A stretch of 38,566 nucleotides of DNA, taken from contig NZ_KI914730.1 in the NCBI RefSeq assembly GCF_000520515.1, forward strand, positions 8,227-46,792, read 5' to 3'. Positions 18,380 to 24,680 of this stretch are shown here, piece after piece (the stretch's first letter is position 1; each line of letters begins with the position of its first letter). A program made the translations under genes and the position numbers. Source of the stretch: Arthrobacter sp. H20 (GTDB taxonomy: Bacteria > Actinomycetota > Actinomycetes > Actinomycetales > Micrococcaceae). Under the pieces are notes generated by a model that was given only the letters and a program-made list of their open reading frames with translations, was not told where the DNA came from and ran no database searches.

Positions 18380-18513
18380 GAAGCGAGGCTAGCAGGCCAC
18401 GTTGCCCTGAGGACGAGGGCCCAATCGTGCTCAGGCCCGGTGATTGCAGGGTTACCGTGGCGCCAGCACAGCGGGAAGCTGGCCGCCTATATACCGTCAG
18501 CTGACCTGCCGAT

Positions 18514-18561
18514 CTAGACATTGAATCTAAAGTCCACCGCATTCCGGCACAGAACAACCTC
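18514..18561 (-). repeat. Island repeat A: outermost attachment-like copy of ychF 3' end
   Basis: Read on the minus strand it encodes RNAVDFRFNV-stop. Positions 18518-18531 are identical to 29902-29915 inside resident ychF, including the AGA-TTC-AAT codon choice that inner copies lack, so this is best explained as the original end of ychF pushed away by insertion. The arm at 18541-18561 matches the inner copies instead. Core genes resume to its left. The rest of 18380-18583 holds no gene. Confidence 0.75.
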
Positions 18562-18583
18562 TTTACAGACGGACCTCGCAATC

Positions 18584-18922
18584 TCATTTAGCTGAAAGCG
18601 ACTGAATCTGTCGGCTAATCGCTGGCAGGTCGACGATCATCGTGTCCCAGACCGCGCCGTAGTCACTTCCCTCGTAGTGATGCGCCAGACGGTCCCGCAT
18701 CCGCTTGATCAAAGACCATGGCACTTCGGGATGCCGGCCGGTCGTGGCCTCGCTCAGACGAGCCACATTCTCCCCAATCTTGATGATTAGAGACTCTGCG
18801 GCGAGGCCCGGCACGTTGTCGGGGTCCCCGAGGTACCACTCGTCGCCGCGTGCCACGAGATTCGCGCCAACGCCACATAGCCGGAGGATCTCCCGCAGCG
18901 CCGCGCCATCCCGTTTATTCAT
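18584..18922 (-). CDS. hepT: HepT-like HEPN ribonuclease toxin (DUF86)
   Basis: A 112-residue all-helical HEPN protein. Seen: the catalytic R-x4-H-x-Y motif as Arg76, His81 and Tyr83 (RDRLAHHY), preceded by the family's LAAESLIIKIGENVARLSE helix. HepT proteins cleave RNA and are silenced when the partner nucleotidyltransferase adds AMP to the motif tyrosine. The start overlaps the partner's stop as ATGA, so the pair is translationally coupled, with the antitoxin gene first. It forms the whole cargo of the island module between repeats A and B. Confidence 0.88.
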   Translation of the reverse strand: MNKRDGAALREILRLCGVGANLVARGDEWYLGDPDNVPGLAAESLIIKIGENVARLSEATTGRHPEVPWSLIKRMRDRLAHHYEGSDYGAVWDTMIVDLPAISRQIQSLSAK

Positions 18923-19362
18923 ACAGCGACCGCCGTCGCCAAGATCTCATGATCGCCATGCAGGCCACCGTCGGTCACCACATCGACCTCGACGCCGAGG
19001 AGCTCACTCGCCTCTTCGGCGAACGCCGCGACTGTAAGCAGCCCGGTGCCGGGCGGGCGGGTGACCAGGATGTCCAGATCGCTACCGAAACTGTCCGTGC
19101 CACGAGCCGCGGAGCCGAAGACACGGACATTGTCGAAGCCATACCGGCCCGCAAGGTTCAAAAGGTCGGCACGGCGCGACGCCAGTGCATCATGAGGCAG
19201 CGGCCGCGCAGCTGCTTGCAAGCGCTCAAGCATCTCGACCGAGACACTGCGACGCCCAGACTCATAGGCTGCAACATTCGGCTGAGCAACCCCGGACCTC
19301 CGAGCAAGCTCGGCTTGGCTCAGGCCAGCAGCCTCGCGAAGCGCTCGAACCAGATTCACCAT
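18919..19362 (-). CDS. mntA: XRE-MntA fusion: nucleotidyltransferase antitoxin with helix-turn-helix
   Basis: A 147-residue two-domain protein. Residues 1-55 are an XRE helix-turn-helix (LREAAGLSQAELARRSGVAQPNVAAYESGRR); residues 65-147 are a minimal nucleotidyltransferase with GSx10DxD (Gly83, Ser84, Asp95, Asp97) and a third Asp127. MntA enzymes transfer AMP to HepT and neutralise it. The fused DNA-binding domain implies autoregulation, supported by a palindrome over the promoter (19372-19385). There is no Shine-Dalgarno sequence: a perfect TATAAT lies six bases before the ATG, so the transcript is predicted to start at the initiation codon. Confidence 0.88.
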   Translation of the reverse strand: MVNLVRALREAAGLSQAELARRSGVAQPNVAAYESGRRSVSVEMLERLQAAARPLPHDALASRRADLLNLAGRYGFDNVRVFGSAARGTDSFGSDLDILVTRPPGTGLLTVAAFAEEASELLGVEVDVVTDGGLHGDHEILATAVAV

Positions 19363-19368
19363 GGCTGA

Positions 19369-19385
19369 ATTATATCGTGTGATAT
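19369..19385 (-). promoter_or_regulatory. Leaderless promoter with overlapping palindromic operator
   Basis: The minus strand has TATAAT at 19369-19374, exactly six bases before the ATG at 19362. The palindrome ATATC-GTGT-GATAT (19372-19385) overlaps it, a good candidate binding site for the XRE domain of the gene it precedes. No convincing -35 was seen. Confidence 0.65.
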
Positions 19386-19445
19386 GAGTCCCGCGACAGC
19401 CTCCGGCGTCGGTCCGTCCGGCTGAAACAGCGCACCAGAAACCAA

Positions 19446-19493
19446 TTAGACGTTGAAGCGGAACTCAACCACGTTCCGTAGCCAAATAACCTC
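19446..19493 (-). repeat. Island repeat B
   Basis: On the minus strand it reads [10 protein letters not shown]-stop (TAA). It aligns with repeat C over 48 positions without gaps and six mismatches, and with repeat A without gaps. It separates the HepT/MntA module from the ATPase module. Around it, 19386-19637 contains no gene I can support. Confidence 0.75.
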
Positions 19494-19637
19494 AATCTAG
19501 CCCCGCGGAAACGCCACGAGAAAAGCCGGGGGTGGGTGAGGGCAAGGAAGTCGGTAGTTCCGGTACTGCTAGCGTGAGTGGGTCAACCTACGAAACGCGT
19601 CAGTCGTTGCACTCGGATCGACCTTTGTCTCGCCCGA

Positions 19638-20852
19638 TTATCTAAGCGCTGGAGGTGGAAACTCATCCCAGCCGTCAGGCCGCCCGGCCGTGGCTTCGGG
19701 ACGCTCCTCAGCGGCGACCACTGAACGAACATAGTCGCGCAGGTACGGCAACGAGAAGTCGACATACCCGTGCTCAACCGTGTGCACATAGCCGCTATCG
19801 ATAAGCCGGATTCGATACTGGTTCGTGTACTGCGGCGTCACCTCCATGCGTTTGGAGATGTCAGCCATCTTGGATTTTCCTTCGTCAACTGACATCGCCT
19901 GCAGGAACCGCTGGTCCTTCTCTGAGAGGTCTTGGTATACACGACGAATGACTCGCCTCTCAACCCCTGCGATCGCTTTTACCTGCGCTGCTTCCGCATC
20001 CGCAAGACTGATGCTCTCCGATTGTGGTGACGCTCGCCAGGCATAATCCCCGGCGAGCTGGATGAGATATGGGTACCCCTGGGTTACAGACACGAGGAGT
20101 TCCTCGGCATTCAGATCCATCCGACGACCACCCAACTCAGTGGTCTCCCGCAACACCTTCCGGGTGTCTGCCGGGGAGAGCCGGCGGAAGTCTATCTCCC
20201 GTGAACGTCGAAGAAACGTCATGTGGGCTTGATTCAGCAGCTCGTCGAGGTCAATTTTCACGCCGGCGAACGCTACGACAATATTGATACCTGCTGCGAT
20301 CGCGTTAGATACCTCGAGCGCGAACCTGGACAGCTCCTTCAGCCGTATCTTTCCGGAGGCCACTTCATCTATGAGGATCAGGATCCCGCGGTTCTCCGTG
20401 GCTTCGGAGAGTGCGATGAGGTCGCTTCGGAGCAGCGGCGTCACTTCACGTCGACGGTCGACATACTCGAACGCGGCATTGAATTGCCAGACCCCGAGCC
20501 CGGACAGCCGCACCCGAGTGGCTTCGTCGACTGAGTTGAGGATAGTTGGGATTGTGGTGTTCATCACTCGATTCATCAGCCCGCTTCCGGCGTCATCGCT
20601 GATTGTGATCCAACCAGCCGATTCAGCGAGCTCCTGCATGACACCGAGCATCGACGTCTTGCCCGCGCCGCGGAGACCGGAAATGAGTATGGATTGGTTC
20701 TCGCCGATGTCGTAGTTCACGAAGACGTTCGTGAACTCCTCGATGGTGTCTACATGGCCGCCAAACACGAGCGGTGCACGGGAATAGCCGGGACGGAACG
20801 GACTGTTCGAATGGCCTTGGCTCTGACTCTTCATAGCGCCAGCGTACTTCAT
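19638..20852 (-). CDS. ORC/Cdc6-like AAA ATPase (STAND-type)
   Basis: A 404-residue P-loop protein. Seen: an AAA_16/ORC-like start with Walker A GLRGAGKTS at 59-67, Walker B ILILIDE at 157-163, a sensor-like segment GINIVVAFAG, and a C-terminal winged-helix-like region (KMADISKRMEVTPQYTNQYRIRLIDSGYV). Such ATPases occur in STAND-type conflict systems and plasmid or origin-binding proteins; no effector domain is visible, so the activity is unknown. The upstream 30 bases are conspicuously AT-rich, unlike the GC-rich surroundings, and no ribosome binding site is present; an ATG at 20834 is an alternative start. It is the only gene of its island module. Confidence 0.8.
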   Translation of the reverse strand: MKYAGAMKSQSQGHSNSPFRPGYSRAPLVFGGHVDTIEEFTNVFVNYDIGENQSILISGLRGAGKTSMLGVMQELAESAGWITISDDAGSGLMNRVMNTTIPTILNSVDEATRVRLSGLGVWQFNAAFEYVDRRREVTPLLRSDLIALSEATENRGILILIDEVASGKIRLKELSRFALEVSNAIAAGINIVVAFAGVKIDLDELLNQAHMTFLRRSREIDFRRLSPADTRKVLRETTELGGRRMDLNAEELLVSVTQGYPYLIQLAGDYAWRASPQSESISLADAEAAQVKAIAGVERRVIRRVYQDLSEKDQRFLQAMSVDEGKSKMADISKRMEVTPQYTNQYRIRLIDSGYVHTVEHGYVDFSLPYLRDYVRSVVAAEERPEATAGRPDGWDEFPPPALR

Positions 20853-21255
20853 GTTGTATTTATTGTTTGTATAACCAGCTTGAATTAAACAAAATAAAGA
20901 GAACTTGAGGCTTCAGGTGCTTCGCGGTCAGCGTATCTCCGCCACATCGCCCGAGGAGACGACATCTGGGCGCTCAGGAGATCCCGTGGCAACAAGCATT
21001 CCGCGCCTTCCCAGGAACAAACGAGGCTCAACCCCAGCACACCGACTCGGCGATACATCTGGAACATGGTCGGAGTCTAGGTTCACGCTCGGCCGCCCAA
21101 CGAGATGCTCACGAAGCCCTACTTGCGTTGGCGGCCTCTCGGCTCGAGTTCTCGGACGACAAGTGACCAGTCTCGACGTATCTGTGATGCTCGTGCAAAC
21201 GCAAAAACAGCCCCGCCTGCCGAAGCAGACGAGGCCGTCTCAGAAGCTCAGCGAG
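20853..21255. other. Gene-free stretch of island, no recognisable gene
   Basis: After an AT-rich promoter-like segment (about 20853-20900) both strands contain only short frames without start signals or familiar motifs. One plus-strand frame of about 60 codons (about 20900-21085) has no start codon and may be a gene remnant. The whole gap continues to 21440 beyond repeat C; 21304-21440 also shows nothing. Confidence 0.5.
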
Positions 21256-21303
21256 CTAGACGTTGAAGCGAAACTCCACCACGTTCCGTAGCCGAATAAC
21301 GTG
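21256..21303 (-). repeat. Island repeat C
   Basis: Reads [10 protein letters not shown]-stop on the minus strand, the best match to a typical YchF C-terminus. It separates the ATPase module from the nucleotidyltransferase-nucleosidase module. Confidence 0.75.
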
Positions 21304-21440
21304 TGAACCGACCTCCGGTCGCTACGCGCCTGTCCCCGCGTTGCGGAAGCTCAGTCCCGATTGGATGATCGCACGATTCAGTCTCTGGCGTGCCATCAGC
21401 GTTCCTGCTTTCATCGACGATGACGGCTACGGGTTCTCTT

Positions 21441-22607
21441 CTATTTTTCCGCTCGAAAAACCCCCGCCTTGACTCCCTCAACAAAAACGCGCGCGGCTGT
21501 CTTCCGGGCTTGATCGTGAAGATCATCCGACTTCTCGGCATCCGCCAGATCGCACACGCTCTTGATCACTGTCACAGGGGTCTTCCAGGCTTCTGCGGCC
21601 CGAACCACTCCGTACGACTCCATGTCGATGGCGGTAAGTTTTCGGTGAGTGTTGGCCAAAACGTCACGGGCGGATTCATCGGCGATCACCTTTTCTCCGC
21701 AAGCCATCAGTTCTCCGTCCGCCAGGACCTTCGGGGTGTTCGGCGTCCTCGCCCAGACGGAGAAACGGTTGCGAGCATCGGCGTCGCAGTGACGAACAGC
21801 AAACCCGCCTTTTGTCCCCTCGGGCGTAATCTTGCCGGGCTCGTAGTAGATGACCGATTGCGGAATAACGACATCAAGAAGATTGCAACGTCCAGAGATC
21901 CCGCCACAGATTCCGACCAGGACAACATGCGAGGGCTTACTGCGCCGCATCGCATCAGCAGTCTTCAGTGCCGCCCCAACTGAATCCATTTCATGAAGGT
22001 TGAGAACGCGGATCCGCCACGGCGAGTTCTTATTGTCCTCGAGCTCCGTGAGCACCGACGGCTCGGTTGTGGTCTCGCCAAGTGCCGCGAGCATGGCCTC
22101 GTACTCTTCGGTGAGCGCCGTCACCACTAAGAGATCAGCACGCTCCGCGGGCACGGCGTCCACGAGGTCATACAACGGCACGAGAGAAGCAGCAGGGTTC
22201 CGTTCAGCGAGAACAATTTGTTCGCGGAACGGTTTCGCTTCTGCCTGCCAATCGCCATGGCGCATCAGGCAGCCGGCACCGAGCTTTGCAATTAGATCTT
22301 CGTTTGTCTTGTCCCGCAATTGAGATTCGTTGACAAGACTCGCTGCCACCCCACGATCTAGCACGAAGACGTCTAAATATGGTTCAAGCTTCCAGATCGC
22401 ATCCATCTCGTCTTGGGAAGCGCGTCGCCCAAGCTCCACGAGGAGATCTACATCGGAACGGACGCTACCAGTCTGGTCCTTCCTGGAACCAAAAAGGTGA
22501 ATGGTCAGGTCGCGTTCCCTGAAGAGGTTGCCCAGTTCAAGCCCGAGCTCCTCAAGATCTATCTTCCGGCGAGGGATGTCGCCCTTGTGCTTCTCCCTAA
22601 GTCCCAT
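21441..22607 (-). CDS. Nucleotidyltransferase-nucleoside phosphorylase fusion
   Basis: A 388-residue two-domain protein. Residues 1-110 are a small nucleotidyltransferase with GS at 40-41 and the DxD pair Asp52/Asp54 (GSRKDQTGSVRSDVDLLVE). Residues 155-388 are a phosphorylase-superfamily nucleosidase of the MTAN type: VVTALTEEYEAML, GICGG at 232-236, IDMES at 327-331 and VCDLAD at 351-356 with the expected catalytic aspartate. Such domains are predicted in nucleotide-signal conflict systems, where one makes and one destroys a nucleotide. The ATG at 22607 is chosen because TAGTGT lies seven bases before it and the domain starts soon after; an upstream frame reaches 22652. It is divergent from the deaminase gene. 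The exact reaction is unknown. Confidence 0.8.
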   Translation of the reverse strand: MGLREKHKGDIPRRKIDLEELGLELGNLFRERDLTIHLFGSRKDQTGSVRSDVDLLVELGRRASQDEMDAIWKLEPYLDVFVLDRGVAASLVNESQLRDKTNEDLIAKLGAGCLMRHGDWQAEAKPFREQIVLAERNPAASLVPLYDLVDAVPAERADLLVVTALTEEYEAMLAALGETTTEPSVLTELEDNKNSPWRIRVLNLHEMDSVGAALKTADAMRRSKPSHVVLVGICGGISGRCNLLDVVIPQSVIYYEPGKITPEGTKGGFAVRHCDADARNRFSVWARTPNTPKVLADGELMACGEKVIADESARDVLANTHRKLTAIDMESYGVVRAAEAWKTPVTVIKSVCDLADAEKSDDLHDQARKTAARVFVEGVKAGVFRAEK

Positions 22608-22614
22608 GGACCAA

Positions 22615-22620
22615 ACACTA
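22615..22620 (-). promoter_or_regulatory. -10 element of probable leaderless promoter
   Basis: TAGTGT (TAnnnT type) on the minus strand ends seven bases before the ATG at 22607, with no Shine-Dalgarno sequence between. It lies in the 170-base divergent gap before the deaminase gene. Confidence 0.4.
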
Positions 22621-22777
22621 GTCGGAGAAACGCCATGCCAGTGCGGGACCACATTGCTCGATGTCGCCGATGGTCACGACCTTGCCAATTCCCTGCTGAC
22701 GGGTCTAACGAAATCGGATGCCGTCGGCGGGAAGATTCATCGATCGCTCCCTGCTTCTGGTCTGCAAAGATGTCCTC

Positions 22778-23644
22778 ATGGGCACTGACAGCAACGACGA
22801 ATCGAAAGCGAAGGTCGAGCGGGCGTTCGCTCAAAGGGCCATCGACGAAGCAAGGAAATCACCTGGGAACGCTCGCGTGGGGGCTGTCATTGCCCTCGGA
22901 GACAAGCAAATTACCACTGGGTACAAAGATGAGGCTCCAGGCCTCCACGCAGAGCAAGTGGCGCTACAGAAGGCCGACGCCGCGGGCATCTCCCTTACGG
23001 GTGCCAGCCTCTACACAACGCTGGAGCCCTGCGCGAACTCTCGGACATCAAGGGTTGCCTGCGCTCAGCTCGTCGCGGACGCAGGCATCGCGGTCGTCCA
23101 TATCGGCGAATACGATCCCAACCCGCAGGTGAATCGACTTGGCTGGAGGCACCTTCGGGACCGCGGGGTCCGGCTGCGGGACTTTCCGGCGGACCTCCGG
23201 ACGAAAGCACGCCAGGTCAGTGAAGACTTCACGCAAGTGTTCACAAAGGGCACCGGCATGAGTGCGGGCGCGAAGTTCGACTTCACGACGAATGGCGGAC
23301 GATTCACCATCAGTGTCGACGCCACCGCGGGCACACACTCTTGGGAAACCAGTTGGTCCAATTGCGGCGCAAACGCGATCTATTTGAACGGCGGAAGACC
23401 TGGAGTTGTCGCCCTGGCCCGCTACGCCGAGAAGTTCGACGAGATCGACGATCCAGATGCGCTAGATTACGGCCACCATTCCTCGAAAATCGAGGTCGGG
23501 TCGATCGGAGTCATGCGCAATGAGTACGGGCACGTCTTGTGCAAAGTCATAGCCATCGAACCGACTGTTGACTACGGCGGCTCCGGGCACGTGTCAGTGA
23601 CGGTGAGATGGGAGATCCGACTTGCCGAAGATCCAACAGGCTAG
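22778..23644 (+). CDS. RibD-like zinc deaminase with extra C-terminal domain
   Basis: A 288-residue protein. The N-terminal half is a cytidine-deaminase-fold domain with zinc motif HAE at 57-59 and PC-x9-C (Cys85, Cys95), and the RibD-like segment YDPNPQVNRLGWRHLRDRG at 112-130. RibD has PC-x8-C, so the spacing differs by one. The C-terminal half (about 165-288; FDFTTNGGRFTISVDATAG, HVSVTVRWEIR) is beta-rich and I do not recognise it; it is not the reductase domain of RibD, so a riboflavin role is unlikely. The ATG at 22778 is preferred over a longer frame from 22718. It is divergent from the nucleotidyltransferase-nucleosidase gene, and together they may form one conflict system acting on nucleotides. 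Confidence 0.78.
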   Translation: MGTDSNDESKAKVERAFAQRAIDEARKSPGNARVGAVIALGDKQITTGYKDEAPGLHAEQVALQKADAAGISLTGASLYTTLEPCANSRTSRVACAQLVADAGIAVVHIGEYDPNPQVNRLGWRHLRDRGVRLRDFPADLRTKARQVSEDFTQVFTKGTGMSAGAKFDFTTNGGRFTISVDATAGTHSWETSWSNCGANAIYLNGGRPGVVALARYAEKFDEIDDPDALDYGHHSSKIEVGSIGVMRNEYGHVLCKVIAIEPTVDYGGSGHVSVTVRWEIRLAEDPTG

Positions 23645-23685
23645 AAGATGACGAATTCACCACACTGCCGGCGCTGGTTACCGCT
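23641..23685 (-). repeat. Degenerate candidate island repeat after the deaminase gene
   Basis: On the minus strand it reads GEFVIF-stop in the frame and position expected for the repeat, and aligns without gaps to repeat D, at about half of the positions. It starts on the deaminase stop codon. If real, it splits the third module into a deaminase part and a nuclease part. Weak evidence. Confidence 0.3.
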
Positions 23686-23789
23686 CCTCGCCGCGGCGGG
23701 ATGACTCAGCCTGCATGCTTGGCGGACATGACGTCCTCTTCATTGTCCGGCGAGCGATCGCCCGCGGCTCTTCATATTGACCCACCGGC

Positions 23790-24005
23790 TAACCTACGAG
23801 CCAGGTTGCTGGTCATTCATCGATCGCTTCAGTGTGTGGCGAATCACCGTGCGAGACGGATGGCCGTACCAGCTGTGATACCGCGCTTGCCGTGCACGAT
23901 CCTGGTTGGGCCCCCGCGAGGCGGCACACCGATCGACACCACGAGCTTGTTCTGTGTTATCCCGAATCCTTCGCTGTAGTCCTCCATGAAAATCCCCAAC
24001 TTGAC
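23790..24005 (-). pseudogene. Decayed HigA-type antitoxin (XRE family) gene
   Basis: From an ATG at 23987 the frame encodes 47 residues with the HigA core, including FGITQNKLVVSIGVPPR and VHGKRGIT, then GTAIRLAR before an in-frame TGA at 23844. Beyond the stop the sequence still resembles the family (a F-T-SDR-M-NL pattern) but is interrupted by more stops. Codons before the ATG (VKLGIF) resemble the family's HPGEIL. The cognate HigB toxin gene is not present next to it. An antitoxin fragment without a toxin indicates an old, inactivated toxin-antitoxin cargo. The rest of 23686-24052 contains nothing else recognisable. Confidence 0.65.
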
Positions 24006-24052
24006 CAGCTATCCGTCAACGGCAGGAATCACTCGGAGATCGGTCAGAAGCG

Positions 24053-24601
24053 TTAGCGGTCCAGAAAGGCCGCCAGCTCAAGCCAGTAATCGACAGGCAA
24101 CCTCTCGACCCCATTCATTCCCTTGAGCGGCCTCGTAGTGGGGCTGGCTGAGGAAGTTGACGGCAGGACAAACACAAGGCTGTCGCCCACTGCCCAAGCC
24201 TGTGGGCCGAAGTAGACGTCGCCGTAATGCCCGATGAATGGGCCGAAGGATGCTTCCACACCGAGCTTCCCGGTGAAAGCTACGACTTTGGGCCGGAGAG
24301 GTGTGAGGCGGTCAATCAGGCCTTGACAATCAAAGCTGCCACTTTGCTCCTCGCTGCCATCCATGCCGGCATAGGTCTTGCTGAGGTCGGTCAGACCGAT
24401 CCCAAAGACAGGCAGTAGATGGTCGTCGGTCGGCTTCAGCAGATTTGGGGTGAACCCGGGCTCGTGCAGCCAGCGGTAAAACCGGTTGCTGCCGTTGCTG
24501 TAGTAGTGCCCGGCTTCGCCGCTCCGCTTCCCGGCGGATGTGCCAACGAAGACGACGTCAAGATCATGGCCCCCGATGTCCGGAAGCTTCTCCCCCGCCA
24601 C
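24053..24601 (-). CDS. MUG/TDG-like uracil-DNA glycosylase superfamily protein
   Basis: A 182-residue protein with the fold pattern of mismatch-specific uracil-DNA glycosylases, which excise uracil or damaged bases from DNA. Seen: LDVVFVGTSAGKRSGEAGHYY, where GTSAG (20-24) occupies the place of the canonical GINPG, then GSNRFYRWLHEPGF, FGIGLTDL and the second active-site segment VLPSTSSAS at 145-153. The motif lacks the usual catalytic Asn/Asp, so its chemistry may differ. GTG at 24601 is chosen because AAGGAGG lies four bases upstream and homologous proteins start near LPDI; a GTG at 24640 is possible. It lies 79 bases downstream of the DUF262 gene on the same strand, so they may work together. 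Confidence 0.78.
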   Translation of the reverse strand: MAGEKLPDIGGHDLDVVFVGTSAGKRSGEAGHYYSNGSNRFYRWLHEPGFTPNLLKPTDDHLLPVFGIGLTDLSKTYAGMDGSEEQSGSFDCQGLIDRLTPLRPKVVAFTGKLGVEASFGPFIGHYGDVYFGPQAWAVGDSLVFVLPSTSSASPTTRPLKGMNGVERLPVDYWLELAAFLDR

Positions 24602-24680
24602 ACTGCCTCCTTCAGGTTGCACCTTCTCCCTCGCGAGCACTCAGGCACGTGCTGGGACGTCTTATCATAGGGCAGGATCG

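Noticed and set aside
20905-21291. Plus-strand frame of 128 codons between the ATPase gene and repeat C
   Set aside because: Ser/Thr/Arg-rich, no recognisable motif, and it runs into repeat C in a frame unrelated to ychF.
22718-22777. Longer start for the deaminase
   Set aside because: The added residues do not belong to the deaminase domain and run into the divergent promoter region; the ATG at 22778 is closer to the domain start.
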